64,000 nucleotides of DNA, taken from Streptomyces sp. MRC013 (GTDB lineage: Bacteria > Actinomycetota > Actinomycetes > Streptomycetales > Streptomycetaceae). Position 1 is the first letter of the stretch, and every line of letters starts with the position of its first letter. Location: NCBI RefSeq assembly GCF_023614235.1, contig NZ_CP094264.1, positions 1,178,001-1,242,000 of the forward strand, given 5' to 3'. Shown here piece by piece: positions 37,294 to 47,038 of this stretch. The notes under the pieces are model-generated. The model was not told where the DNA came from, made no database searches, and saw only the letters and a list, made by a program, of their open reading frames with translations. Both the position numbers and the translations under genes were made by a program.

Positions 37294-40158
37294 TCAAGTG
37301 GGTGGGACGCGAGTCTCATTATGTGAACACATCGGCGGGAGAGAACGGGACGGGAGCGCCTGGGTGGGGACCGCTCCGCCGGCGAGGACCGGCAGGGGCG
37401 CCTTGCCCGGGACCGGGAAGACGCCGCGCACCAGGGCCCGGTGGAGCCGGTGTTCCTCGAGCGACCCGGAGAAGACCGTCCCCCGCGCGTGCGTGCAGCC
37501 CATGGACCGCAGGGCGCGGGCCTGGTCCGGTACGTCGACGCCTTCGGCGACGGTCTGGAGGCCGAGGTCGCCGGCGATCCTGAGCAGCCCGCCGGTGATC
37601 TTGTGGAGTCTGGGGGACTCGGCCACCCCCTCCACGAGGCCCCGGTCCAGTCTCAGGATGTCGACCGGGAGCCGCCGGAGGGCGTTGATCGCGGCGTGTC
37701 CGCCGCCGAAGCCGTCGAGGGCGACGCGGACGCCGAGCCGGCGGAGGGCGACCAGTCGCTGCTCCAGCTCGTCGGAGGAGAGGCACGGGTCGCTGTCGGC
37801 CAGTTCGACGACGAGTGCGCCGGCGGGCAGGCGGTGCCGGGCGAGGAGGGTCTCGACCGCGCCGAGCGGTCCGGACCGGTCGAGGAGGCGGCGGGCGGGC
37901 ACACGGACGCAGACGGGGACGCGATGGCCCCGGCGGTGGCGTTCGGCGGCCTGCGCGACGGCCTCCTCCAGCATCCAGTGGCCGAGTTCGGCGCCGCGCT
38001 CCCCGGCGCCGTCCGCGACGCGGAGGAACTCCGCGGGGCTGAACAGGATGCCCTGGGCGGAGCGCCAGCGGGCCTGCGCGGCGACGGCGGCGATCCGGCC
38101 CGTGGCCAGTTCCACCACGGGCTGGTGGAGGAGGACGAACTCCCCGTCGTGCGGTGCGGTGCGCGACCGGGCGGCCGACTCCGCGCGGCGGACGGCCTCG
38201 ACCCGCATCTGGGGCGCGTACAGCTCGACGCGGTTCTTGCCGCCGGCCTTGGCGCGGTACATGGCCAGGTCGGCGTTGCGCAGGAGGTCGCCGGCGGTGA
38301 TGCCGGGCTCGGCGAAGGCGACGCCGATGGAGGCGGCGACGCGGGCCTCGGCCCCCTCGATCCGGTACGGCTGGGAGAGCGCGAGGCGGAGCCGGTCGGC
38401 GATCTCGTGGATCCGGAGCTCCCGGGCGGCGGGGTCGTGCCCGGTGCCCCCGGCGATGAGGGCGGCGAACTCGTCGCCGCCGAGCCGGGCGGCCGTGTCC
38501 CCGGAGCGCACGGAGTCCTGGAGGCGGCGGGCGACCTGGACCAGCAGTTCGTCGCCGGCCTGGTGGCCGAGGCGGTCGTTGACGCCCTTGAAGCCGTCGA
38601 GGTCGATGAAGAGCACGGCCGCGCCGGAGTCTCCGGAGCGGCGTCCGCCGAGGGCCTGCCGTACGCGCCGAGTGAACAGCGCGCGGTTGGGCAGGTCGGT
38701 GAGCGGGTCGTGTTCGGCGTTGTGCTGGAGCTGGGCCTGGAGGCGGACGCGCTCGGTGACGTCCCGGCTGTTGAAGATCAGGCCGCCCTGGTGGCGGTTG
38801 ACGGTGGACTCGACGTTGAGCCATTCGCCCGTACCGGACCTGAAGCGGCACTCGATGCGCGTGGTGGGCTCCTCGGACGGCGGGGCGGCGAGGAACCTGC
38901 GCACCTCGTGGACGACGCCGCCGAGGTCGTCGGGGTGGATGAGGGCGGTCAGCTCCGTGCCCACGAGCTCCTCGGCCTCCCGTCCGTACACGCCGGACGC
39001 GGCGGGGCTGACGTAGTGGAGGACGCCGCTGGGCGCGGCGATCATGATGACGTCGCTGGAGCTCTGGACCAGGGACCTGAAGTGGTTCTCCTTCTGGGCC
39101 AGTTCCTGGGCGAGCGCGATGTTGTCGAGCAGCATGATGCCCTGGCGGACGACCAGGGCGAGCACGACCGTGCAGCCGGTGAGGACGACGAAGCGGTCCA
39201 CACGACGGCCCTCGACGAAGAAGTACAGGATGCTGAGGGTGCAGACCCCGGCCGCGAGGTACGGCGCGAGCGCGGTGAGCGAGCCGGCGATGGTGCGGCC
39301 AGGGGGGCGCTGCGCGCGCTCCGGGGGCGGCGTCCCGGCCGTCCTGTGCGCGCTCCAGGGGGCGTAGGCGAGGAGCAGGGAGCCCGTGAACCAGCCGGCG
39401 TCGAGGAGCTGTCCCGAGCGGTACGTGTCCCGCATCAGCGGCGAGGTGAACAGGGCGTCGCACAGCACGGTGAGAGCGAGTGCGGCGACGGCGGTGCGGA
39501 CCGCCGAGTAGTTGGCTCTGGAGTGGCGGAAGTGCAGGGCGAGGAGCATGCTCACGAGGACGATGTCGAGGAGCGGATAGGCCAGGGAGAGGGCCGCGCG
39601 GGCGACGCTCTCGCCGTCGAAGCGGGCCGTGTGGGCCAGGGCGAGGCTCCAGGACAGCGTGAGCAGCGAGCCGGCGATCAGCCAGGAGTCCAGTACGAGG
39701 CAGACCCATCTGGCGCGGGTGACGGGGCGCTTGGCGAGGACGAGCAGGGCGATGATCAACGGGGGTGCGAAGAGCAGGAAGAACAGGTCGGCGAGGGAGG
39801 GGTCGGGCACCGGTCGGTGGAGTACCACCTCGTACCACCCCCAGACGGCGTTGCCGCAGGCGGCCATGGCGGAGGACAGCGCGAACAGCAGCCATGCCGG
39901 GCGGAAGGGACCGCGGTGGGCCCGGGCGCAACGGAAGCACGAGACCGCGGCGGCCAGGGCGGCGGCGCTCAGCCCGAAATCGCCCATGACCATCGCCAGC
40001 CCCTCGGTTCCCCAGCCGAACAGGGCCCCCGTGGCGTAGCCGCCGCAGAGGAGGACGAGGAGCAGCCTCCCCCTCGTGCCGTCCCTGACGCCGGAAGGGC
40101 CGCAGAGCGCGCCGCCGGTCGCCGGCGCGCGGTCGGCGACGGCGCCGGGGGCGCTCAT
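37294..40158 (-). CDS. cdgC: Membrane GGDEF-EAL protein with PAS domain, CdgC-like
   Basis: About 954 residues: an N-terminal block of roughly ten membrane segments, a PAS domain (ENHFRSLVQSSSDVIMIAAPSG...), a GGDEF domain with intact ARLGGDEFAAL, and an EAL domain. In the EAL domain the signature is AAQARWRS instead of xEALxRW, so the phosphodiesterase site looks degenerate. It probably makes c-di-GMP, which controls development in Streptomyces through BldD. By neighbourhood (next to ilvB) it corresponds to the protein I recall as CdgC. ATG 40158 chosen because GGGAG lies 7 nt upstream; GTG 40308 would add 50 Pro/Arg-rich residues and lacks a ribosome site. Confidence 0.88.
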   Translation of the reverse strand: MSAPGAVADRAPATGGALCGPSGVRDGTRGRLLLVLLCGGYATGALFGWGTEGLAMVMGDFGLSAAALAAAVSCFRCARAHRGPFRPAWLLFALSSAMAACGNAVWGWYEVVLHRPVPDPSLADLFFLLFAPPLIIALLVLAKRPVTRARWVCLVLDSWLIAGSLLTLSWSLALAHTARFDGESVARAALSLAYPLLDIVLVSMLLALHFRHSRANYSAVRTAVAALALTVLCDALFTSPLMRDTYRSGQLLDAGWFTGSLLLAYAPWSAHRTAGTPPPERAQRPPGRTIAGSLTALAPYLAAGVCTLSILYFFVEGRRVDRFVVLTGCTVVLALVVRQGIMLLDNIALAQELAQKENHFRSLVQSSSDVIMIAAPSGVLHYVSPAASGVYGREAEELVGTELTALIHPDDLGGVVHEVRRFLAAPPSEEPTTRIECRFRSGTGEWLNVESTVNRHQGGLIFNSRDVTERVRLQAQLQHNAEHDPLTDLPNRALFTRRVRQALGGRRSGDSGAAVLFIDLDGFKGVNDRLGHQAGDELLVQVARRLQDSVRSGDTAARLGGDEFAALIAGGTGHDPAARELRIHEIADRLRLALSQPYRIEGAEARVAASIGVAFAEPGITAGDLLRNADLAMYRAKAGGKNRVELYAPQMRVEAVRRAESAARSRTAPHDGEFVLLHQPVVELATGRIAAVAAQARWRSAQGILFSPAEFLRVADGAGERGAELGHWMLEEAVAQAAERHRRGHRVPVCVRVPARRLLDRSGPLGAVETLLARHRLPAGALVVELADSDPCLSSDELEQRLVALRRLGVRVALDGFGGGHAAINALRRLPVDILRLDRGLVEGVAESPRLHKITGGLLRIAGDLGLQTVAEGVDVPDQARALRSMGCTHARGTVFSGSLEEHRLHRALVRGVFPVPGKAPLPVLAGGAVPTQALPSRSLPPMCSHNETRVPPT

Positions 40159-40404
40159 CGGCATGCTCCCATCCGGAGGGTTTCCGTCCGGAATCTTTCG
40201 GTCGGGAGGGGTCCGGCCCGGAAGGTCCGGCCGCCCCGCCGCTTCGGATCGTCGCTGCATCGACCGCGCATCGCCCGTCGCCCCCCTCGGATTCTGATCG
40301 GCAATCACGTCGGCATCACGTCTTCCCCGGTGCCGGTCCTCATGTCCGACGTGCCCCCGCGTCGCGACGATACACCAGGATCGTCACACAGCGACAGGGG
40401 CTTT

Positions 40405-40417
40405 ATACGCTGCGTAA
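40405..40417. promoter_or_regulatory. Candidate BldD-like site in the cdgC upstream region
   Basis: The sequence atac-gctgc-gtaa contains a perfect tacg-ctg-cgta palindrome and matches the BldD consensus TNAC(N5)GTNA except for the first base. BldD, the c-di-GMP receptor, controls several GGDEF/EAL genes in Streptomyces (established knowledge). The gene-free stretch 40159-40593 holds no other feature I can support. Confidence 0.35.
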
Positions 40418-40593
40418 CGATCGAGTCGGCTATACGTACGCACTGCACCCGAATCGCTCCGGATCGTATCGGTCCGGGCGTACCGGCGGTGCGGGTGGAG
40501 CGCACCGGTACGTTCCGCCGGGGCGGGACGGTGGAACATGCCGCTGGCACGCGCCGGGGGTGGTTGCCCAGGAGGTGTGCCGGACGGCGTGAT

Positions 40594-41559
40594 CTAACCG
40601 GTGGTCAGGACGACGTTGCACAGCGGCTCCCCGGCCGCGAAACGGGTGAGCTGATCGGCGACCAGCCGCTTGGCGCGAGGCGTGAACGCCGAGGTGGAGC
40701 CGCCGACATGGGGGCTGATCAGCACACCGGGCGCGTGCCAGAGCGGGTGCCCGGCCGGCAGCGGCTCGGGGTCGGTGACGTCCAGGGCGGCGGTGAGGCG
40801 GCCCCCCTCGACCTCCGCGAGGAGGGCTCCGGTGTCCACGACGGGGCCGCGGGCGACGTTGACGAGCAGCGCGCCGTCCCTCATGCGGGACAGGAAGCGG
40901 GCGTCGGCGAGGCCTCGGGTCTCCTCGGTGAGCGGGGTCGACAGGATCACCACGTCCGCCTCGGGGAGGAGATCGCGCAGATCGGTGAGTGCGTGCACGG
41001 GGCCGCGCGCGGTGGTGCGGGCGGAGCGCGCGACCCGAGCGACCCGCGCGCACTCGAAGGGTGCGAGCCGGTCCTCGACGGCGGCGCCGATCGCCCCGTA
41101 CCCGACGATCAGCACGGACTTGTCGGCGAGCGCCGGGTAGAAGCCGTCCCGCCACTCCTCGCGGTCCTGGCCCCGGACGAACCCGGGGATGCCGCGCAGC
41201 GACGCCAGCACCAGCGCCAGGGCGAGCTCCGCCGTGCTCGCCTCGTGGACCCCCCGGGCGTTGCACAGCACCACGCCCGGCGGCACGTCGGGGAGGCCCG
41301 GCGTCACGTGGTCGACGCCGGCGGTCAGGGTCTGGACGACCCGCAGCGAGGTCATCGCGGCGAGCGGGCGCACCGCGACCTCCGTGCCCTTCATGTACGG
41401 GACGACGTAGAAGGCGCAGCGGGCCGGGTCGGCCGGGAGGTCGGGGCCGCCGTCCCAGAAGCGGTAGGCGAGCCCGGCCGCGGACGGGTCCGGGAGGCCC
41501 TCGATCCCGTCGGCGGGCACGGGCAGCCACACGTCGGCGGTCGCATCGGCAGCGGTCAT
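40594..41559 (-). CDS. D-isomer-specific 2-hydroxyacid dehydrogenase family protein
   Basis: A 321-residue NAD(P)-dependent enzyme, reducing an alpha-keto acid to a D-hydroxy acid. Rossmann motif LIVGYGAIGAAVEDRL is near residue 148; catalytic Arg is in VNVARGPVVDTGALL, Glu in DVTDPEPLPAGHPLW, His in LISPHVGGST. The N-terminal substrate domain is short. Divergent from the aldo/keto reductase with a 73-bp gap. Substrate unknown. Confidence 0.88.
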   Translation of the reverse strand: MTAADATADVWLPVPADGIEGLPDPSAAGLAYRFWDGGPDLPADPARCAFYVVPYMKGTEVAVRPLAAMTSLRVVQTLTAGVDHVTPGLPDVPPGVVLCNARGVHEASTAELALALVLASLRGIPGFVRGQDREEWRDGFYPALADKSVLIVGYGAIGAAVEDRLAPFECARVARVARSARTTARGPVHALTDLRDLLPEADVVILSTPLTEETRGLADARFLSRMRDGALLVNVARGPVVDTGALLAEVEGGRLTAALDVTDPEPLPAGHPLWHAPGVLISPHVGGSTSAFTPRAKRLVADQLTRFAAGEPLCNVVLTTG

Positions 41560-41632
41560 GCCAGGAGGCTAAGCGAAGACGGCGGCCCCCCATTGGTTAG
41601 TTTTGGTGGGCTGCACAGGGAGGTACGGGGAG

Positions 41633-42643
41633 TTGGAGCGCAGGACACTCGGGGCGACCGGGCTCGACGTGGGGGCGGTCGGCCTCGGCTGCATGCCGAT
41701 GAGCTGGGCGTACAGCGCCTCCCAGCAGCGCGGCGACCGCTCGCTGCGCGCCGTGCACGCCGCGCTCGACGCGGGGGTGAGCCTGCTCGACACCGCCGAC
41801 ATGTACGGGCCGTTCACCAACGAGCTGCTGCTGGGCCGGGTGCTGAGGGAGCGGCGCGCGGACGCGTTCGTCGCGACCAAGTGCGGGCTCCTGGTGGGCG
41901 ACGGGCACATCGTGGCCGACGGGCGCCCCTCGTACGTGCGCCGGGCCTGCGACGCGTCGCTGCGGCGGCTCCAGACGGACGTGATCGACCTGTACCAGCT
42001 GCACCGGCCCGACCCGGAGGTGCCGGTCGAGGAGACCTGGGGAGCCATGGCGGAGCTGGTGACCGCCGGGAAGGTGCGCGCGCTGGGGTGGTGCGCGGTG
42101 GGGGTGCGCGGGACGCGGCGCGGGGCTCCGTACGACCTGTACGACGGAACGGTTCGCCGGCTGGAGCGCGTCCAGCAGGTGTTCCCGGTGAGCACCGTGC
42201 AGGCGGAGCTGTCCGTGTGGTCGCCGGAGGCGCTGGCGCGGCTGCTGCCGTGGTGCGCGGCGCGCGGCGTGGGGTTCCTCGCGGCGATGCCGCTGGGCAG
42301 CGGCTTCCTGACCGGGACGCTGACCCCGGGCGGCGGGTTCGAGCCGGACGACCCGCGGGCCCGGCATCCGCGGTTCACCGCCGAGATGATGGCCGCGAAC
42401 CAGCCGCTGGTCGCCGGGTTGCGCCGGGTGGCCGAGCGGCACGGCGGGGCGGCGTCCGGGGTGACGCCGGCTCAGGTGGCGCTGGCCTGGACCCTGGCGC
42501 AGGGCCGGCACGTCGTCCCGGTTCCGGGGACGAAGCGGGAGCGCTGGGCGGTGGAGAACGCGCGCGCGGCCGGCCTGGCGCTGACCCCGCGGGACCTCGC
42601 GGAGATCGCGGCGCTCCCGCCGGCGCGGGGCTCCTGGGACTGA
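41633..42643 (+). CDS. Aldo/keto reductase
   Basis: A 336-residue TIM-barrel NADPH oxidoreductase. Catalytic Asp/Tyr in LLDTADMYG, Lys in VATKCGLLVG, His in LYQLHRPDP, and the C-terminal cofactor loop VPVPGTKRERW. I chose TTG 41633 (LERRTLGATGLDVGAVGLG) since AGGGAGG lies 9 nt upstream; a GTG 30 nt earlier is possible. Substrate unknown; similar proteins reduce various aldehydes and ketones. Confidence 0.9.
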   Translation: MERRTLGATGLDVGAVGLGCMPMSWAYSASQQRGDRSLRAVHAALDAGVSLLDTADMYGPFTNELLLGRVLRERRADAFVATKCGLLVGDGHIVADGRPSYVRRACDASLRRLQTDVIDLYQLHRPDPEVPVEETWGAMAELVTAGKVRALGWCAVGVRGTRRGAPYDLYDGTVRRLERVQQVFPVSTVQAELSVWSPEALARLLPWCAARGVGFLAAMPLGSGFLTGTLTPGGGFEPDDPRARHPRFTAEMMAANQPLVAGLRRVAERHGGAASGVTPAQVALAWTLAQGRHVVPVPGTKRERWAVENARAAGLALTPRDLAEIAALPPARGSWD

Positions 42644-42719
42644 GGCGCTCGGGCCGGGGCGGGGCGCCTAGGCTGGGCGGGACGGGCTCCACCCAGCCGC
42701 CGGGGAAGGAACGAAGAAC

Positions 42720-43880
42720 GTGCGACGTCCTGTTGTGAGGGCCGTGTCGGCCGCTGCCGCTCTGCTGCTGGCGACCGGGTGCTCGGAGGGCGGGGGGAAC
42801 GGCCCCGCGGGCCCCGCGGCCGGCACCCCGACCCGCCCCGCCGCGTCCTCGCCCTCGCCGTCCCCCTCCGTCACCGCGCCGCCCGCGAAGGGCTCCGTGC
42901 GCGTCGTGTCCACGGTCGCCCGGGGGCTGAGGTCCCCGTGGGGGCTGGCCGCGCTCCCGGGCGGCGACCTGCTGGTCTCCTCGCGCGACGAGGGGACCGT
43001 CACGCGCGTCGACGCCGAGACCGGCGGGCTGACGGTGCTCGGCGAGGTGCCGGGGGTGGCGCCCGGCGGGGAGGGCGGCCTGCTGGGCATCGCCCTGTCC
43101 CCGAAGTTCGCCGAGGACCACCTGGTCTACGCGTACTTCACCACCGAGTCCGACAACCGCATCGCCCGCATGCTGTACGACGAGGGCCGGCCGGCCGGGC
43201 AGCAGCTGGGCGCGCCCGACACGGTCCTGCGGGGCATTCCGAAGGGCGTCGTCCACAACGGCGGCCGGATCGCGTTCGGCCCGGACGGGATGCTGTACGC
43301 GGGCACCGGCGAGACGGGGGAGACGGGGCTGGCGCAGGACAGGGCCTCGCTGGGCGGCAAGATCCTGCGGATGACCCCGGACGGGCAGCCCGTGCACGGG
43401 AACCCGGAGGCGGACTCGGTCGTGTACTCGTACGGGCACCGCAACGTCCAGGGCCTCGCGTGGGACGCCGGCAAGCGGCTGTGGGCCGCCGAGTTCGGGC
43501 AGGACACCTGGGACGAGCTGAACCTGATCAGGCCCGGCGGGGACTACGGCTGGCCCGGAACCGAGGGCAGGGGCGGCGGGGACGGCTCCGTCGAGCCGGT
43601 CGCCCAGTGGCCGGTGGCCGACGCCTCGCCGAGCGGCATCGCCGTCGTACGCGGCTCGGTGTGGATGGCCGGGCTGCGGGGCGAGCGGCTGTGGCGGGTC
43701 CCGCTGTCCGGCGAGAAGGCGTCGGCGGCGCCCCAGGCGTTCCTGGAGGGCGCCCACGGCCGGCTGCGCACGGTGGCGGCGGCGGGCGGGAACCGGCTGT
43801 GGCTGGTCACCAGCGAGACCGACGGACGCGGCACGCCGGAGGCCGGCGACGACCGGATCCTCCTGCTGGAGGTGGAGTGA
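42720..43880 (+). CDS. Lipoprotein, soluble-aldose-sugar-dehydrogenase-type beta-propeller
   Basis: A 386-residue exported lipoprotein: signal peptide with lipobox LLATGC (Cys about 21), then a Pro/Ser/Thr-rich linker to residue 58, then a glucose/sorbosone dehydrogenase beta-propeller. Typical motifs GLRSPWGLAALPGG, GEGGLLGIALSP, VHNGGRIAFGPDGMLYAGTGE, GGKILRMTPDG, YSYGHRNVQGLAWD and GDNYGWP-like GGDYGWPG. Members may use PQQ to oxidise sugars outside the membrane. It follows the aldo/keto reductase by 76 bp in the same direction. Confidence 0.92.
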   Translation: MRRPVVRAVSAAAALLLATGCSEGGGNGPAGPAAGTPTRPAASSPSPSPSVTAPPAKGSVRVVSTVARGLRSPWGLAALPGGDLLVSSRDEGTVTRVDAETGGLTVLGEVPGVAPGGEGGLLGIALSPKFAEDHLVYAYFTTESDNRIARMLYDEGRPAGQQLGAPDTVLRGIPKGVVHNGGRIAFGPDGMLYAGTGETGETGLAQDRASLGGKILRMTPDGQPVHGNPEADSVVYSYGHRNVQGLAWDAGKRLWAAEFGQDTWDELNLIRPGGDYGWPGTEGRGGGDGSVEPVAQWPVADASPSGIAVVRGSVWMAGLRGERLWRVPLSGEKASAAPQAFLEGAHGRLRTVAAAGGNRLWLVTSETDGRGTPEAGDDRILLLEVE

Positions 43881-43997
43881 GGGCGGGCTGACGACCCGGA
43901 GGCTCCGGGGCCTGCGGGGCCGCGCGGCGCCTTCCCGCCGGCGGTGTCCCGCCCCGGCCCCGGGGCGGGCCCGGCCGCACGGGAGGCGCGGGGGGTC

Positions 43998-44570
43998 CTA
44001 TGCGCCGTCCCCGCCCGCGCGGAGGGCGCGCCATTCGGGGGCGAGGACGGACCAGACCTCCAGGTCGTGGCGTACTCCCCGGTACAGGTGGGCCTCGCGC
44101 AGAACCGCGTCCCTGGCCATGCCGAGCCGCTTGGCGACGTTGACGCTGGCGGTGTTGCCCGAGGCGACCAGCCACTCGACGCGGTGGATGCCGCGCACCT
44201 CGACCGCCCAGTCGACGAGGGCGCGGGCGGCGCGGGTCACCAGGCCCCGGCCCACGGCGGCCGGCTCCAGCCAGCAGCCCGCCTCGCAGGTGCCGGCGGC
44301 GGCGTCCATGGTGCGGAGCATGACCCCGCCGACGAGGGTGCCGTCCTGGCGGATGCCGAGGATGCGGCCGGTGTCGGCGGCGGCCTTGTCCGCGTACGAC
44401 TGGAGGAAGGCGCGTGCGGACGGCAGGTCCGGGGCGACGTCGGCGAGGGCGATGTACCGCCCGACGTACTCGCGGCCCCGGTCGAGGTGGGCCAGGTACT
44501 CCTCGGCTTGCCAGGGCTCCAGCGGCCCCAGCTCCGCCCCGTCCCCCAGGGACAGGCCGAACAGGCTCAT
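43998..44570 (-). CDS. GNAT acetyltransferase, RimJ/RimL-like
   Basis: A 190-residue N-acetyltransferase of the ribosomal-protein/RimJ-RimL type: LEPWQAEEYLAHLDRGREYVGRYIALAD, then YADKAAADTGRILGIRQDGTLVGGVMLR, AGCWLEPAAVGRGLVTRAARALVDWA (acetyl-CoA motif) and VEWLVASGNTASVNVAKRLGM. ATG 44570 has a strong GGGGGAG upstream. Acceptor unknown. Confidence 0.87.
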   Translation of the reverse strand: MSLFGLSLGDGAELGPLEPWQAEEYLAHLDRGREYVGRYIALADVAPDLPSARAFLQSYADKAAADTGRILGIRQDGTLVGGVMLRTMDAAAGTCEAGCWLEPAAVGRGLVTRAARALVDWAVEVRGIHRVEWLVASGNTASVNVAKRLGMARDAVLREAHLYRGVRHDLEVWSVLAPEWRALRAGGDGA

Positions 44571-44601
44571 CGTGCTCCCCCTCCCCCGCCGACCGGCGGG
44601 A

Positions 44602-46842
44602 CTACGGCACGAGTTCGCCCTCGCCGCTCGTGCGCTTCCCCGGAATCCTCGCACACGCCGGCCCGCGGTCCGCGGGGGCCTCGATGCCGATGCGGGGCAG
44701 CCAGCGGTCGAGGGAGCGGGGCATCCACCAGTTGGCGCCGCCGAGCAGGTGCATCAGGGCCGGGACGAGCAGGGTCCGCAGGACGAACGCGTCGAGGGCG
44801 ACGGCGGCGGCCAGCCCGATGCCGAACATCGCGATGACGCGGTCGCCGGAGAGGACGAACGCCAGGAACACGGCGATCATGATCACGGCGGCGGAGTTGA
44901 TCACGCGGCCGGTCTCGGCGAGGCCGACGCGGACGGCCCGCCGGTTGTCACCGGTCTCCAGCCACTCCTCGTACATCCGGCTCACCAGGAACACCTGGTA
45001 GTCCATGGAGAGGCCGAAGAGCACGGAGACGGCGATGACCGGCAGGAACGGTTCGACGGGCCCGGCCCGGCCGAGACCGAGGAGCTCGCTGCCCCAGCCC
45101 CACTGGAAGACCGCCACGACGGTTCCGAGCGCCGAGGCGACGGCGGCGACGTTCATCGCGGCGGCCTTCAGGGGGATCCCGACGGACCGGAAGGCCATCA
45201 GCAGGAGCAGGCAACCCAGTGTGATCACGGTGCCGACGAACAGCGGCAGCTTGCCGACGACGACCCGCGCGAAGTCGTCGTGCGCCGCCGTGACGCCGCC
45301 GACGTGCACGTCGAGCGGGGAGCCGGCCACGGCGGCGGGCAGCACGTCGGCGCGCAGCCGGTCCACCAGGTCGCTGGTCCGCCGCGACTGGGGCGCGGAG
45401 TCCGGTACGACGGTAACGACGGCGGCGTCGCCGCCGTACTCGACGGGACCGGCCGACTCGACGCCCTCCGTGGCGCGGAGCCGCGCGGGCAGCCGGTCCG
45501 CGGCGAGGCGGTCGCCGGCGCCGTCGATCCGCGCGACGAGGGTGAGCGGCCCGTTGGCGCCGGGCCCGAAGCCCTCGGCGAGCAGGTCGTACGCCTGCCG
45601 GGTGGTGGCCGCGACGGGGCCGTTCCCCTGGTCGGAGGTGCCCAGGCGCAGGGAGAGCGTGGGCAGGGCGAGGACGAGCATGACGACGGCGGCGACGGCG
45701 CCCAGCTTCTTCGGGTGGCGTTCGACGAAGGCGGACCAGCGGGCGGCGAACCCGGTGGCCGTCTCCGGTCCGGGACCGTGCTCGGCGAGGCGGCGGCGCT
45801 CGCGGCGGGAGAGGGCCCGCACGCCGATGAGGGAGAGCAGGGCGGGCAGCAGCGTGACGGAGGCGGCGACGGTGAGGACGACGGTGAGGGAGGCCGCCAC
45901 CGCAACGCCGTCGAGGAAGTCCAGCCGCAGGACCAGCATGCCGAGCAGGGCGATGCAGACGGTGGCGCCGGCGAAGACGACGGCCCGGCCGGTGGTGGCG
46001 AGGGCGTCCCGGGCGGCCCCGGCGACGTCGAGCCCGCGTTTGAGGCCCTGGCGGTGGCGCGTGACGACGAACAGCGCGTAGTCGATGCCGACGCCGAGGC
46101 CGATGAGCGTGCCGAGCATCGGGGCGAAGTCGGCCACGGTCATGAGGTGGCCGAGCAGGGCGACGCCCGAGTACGCGGTGCCGACGCCGACCAGGGCCGT
46201 GGCGATGGGCAGGGCGCTGGCGGCGAGGGAGCCGAAGGCGAGGAGGAGGACGACCGCCGCCACGGCGACGCCGACGGCCTCCGCGGCGTGGGAGCCGCCG
46301 CCCTCGGTGAGGGCGGCGACGGGGCCGCCGACCTCGACCCGCAGGCCGTCGCCGGCGGCGGCGCGGGCGGTGTCGACGAAGGCGCGGGCCTCCGCCTCGG
46401 GGATGTCGTCGGCGAACCGGTCGAAGGCGACGGTGGCGTGGGCGGTGCGGCCGTCCCCGCTGATCCGCCCGCCGTCCGCCCCGCCTCGCGGGGCCGCGGC
46501 CCCGGGGAGCCCCGCGGGGCCGTACGGGGTGGCGACGGCGGTGACTCCGGGCAGCCCGGCGACCTCGTCGAGCATGGCGGTGACGCGCTGTTCGACGGCC
46601 CCTTCCCGCACGTCGCCGCGCTCGGTGTGCCAGACGACGGTGGCGCTGTCGCCGCTCCGGTCGGGGAACGCCTCCCGGAGCACGGCCGCGGCCCGGCCGG
46701 ACTCGGTGCCCGGGATCTCGTAGTCGTCGCAGTAGGCGGGGCCGACGGCTCCGGCGGCCGCCGTGGCGCCGCAGAGGGCGGCGAGCCAGAGCAGTACGAC
46801 GGCGAGGCGGTGGCGCATGCACCACCGGGCGATGGCTGCCAA
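44602..46842 (-). CDS. MMPL/RND-family membrane transporter
   Basis: A 746-residue transporter with two repeats of six membrane segments, each preceded or followed by large extracytoplasmic loops. First repeat: RHRLAVVLLWLAALCG and the MMPL core MLGTLIGLGVGIDYALFVVTRHR; second repeat: VLFGLSMDYQVFLVSRMYEEW. The paired Asp-Tyr in GxGIDYALF and GLSMDYQVF are the proton-relay residues of the family. It probably exports lipids or other hydrophobic products with proton motive force. TTG 46842 chosen from GGGAGCG 8 nt upstream. The GNAT gene starts 32 bp after its stop. Confidence 0.9.
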   Translation of the reverse strand: MAAIARWCMRHRLAVVLLWLAALCGATAAAGAVGPAYCDDYEIPGTESGRAAAVLREAFPDRSGDSATVVWHTERGDVREGAVEQRVTAMLDEVAGLPGVTAVATPYGPAGLPGAAAPRGGADGGRISGDGRTAHATVAFDRFADDIPEAEARAFVDTARAAAGDGLRVEVGGPVAALTEGGGSHAAEAVGVAVAAVVLLLAFGSLAASALPIATALVGVGTAYSGVALLGHLMTVADFAPMLGTLIGLGVGIDYALFVVTRHRQGLKRGLDVAGAARDALATTGRAVVFAGATVCIALLGMLVLRLDFLDGVAVAASLTVVLTVAASVTLLPALLSLIGVRALSRRERRRLAEHGPGPETATGFAARWSAFVERHPKKLGAVAAVVMLVLALPTLSLRLGTSDQGNGPVAATTRQAYDLLAEGFGPGANGPLTLVARIDGAGDRLAADRLPARLRATEGVESAGPVEYGGDAAVVTVVPDSAPQSRRTSDLVDRLRADVLPAAVAGSPLDVHVGGVTAAHDDFARVVVGKLPLFVGTVITLGCLLLLMAFRSVGIPLKAAAMNVAAVASALGTVVAVFQWGWGSELLGLGRAGPVEPFLPVIAVSVLFGLSMDYQVFLVSRMYEEWLETGDNRRAVRVGLAETGRVINSAAVIMIAVFLAFVLSGDRVIAMFGIGLAAAVALDAFVLRTLLVPALMHLLGGANWWMPRSLDRWLPRIGIEAPADRGPACARIPGKRTSGEGELVP

Positions 46843-47038
46843 GGACTTCGCTCCCTGCTCGGAGGTTCTGGCCCTGCGCCGGAGGCCTCCGGGAGGACGC
46901 GTGACCGTACAGGAGGCAACTTTGACACCGAACAGCGGCTTTGCGCCCGTTTGATGGGCTTGCTCACCGCACGTGCAGCACGAAGGGCGGTACGCCGGCT
47001 CCCGGTGCACCGCCCCCGTACGCCCGTACGGCTCCGGC

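Noticed and set aside
37441..42738. A very long plus-strand open frame of over 1700 codons
   Set aside because: It runs antisense through cdgC, the hydroxyacid dehydrogenase and other genes; its composition is that of a shadow frame in GC-rich DNA and no motif is visible.
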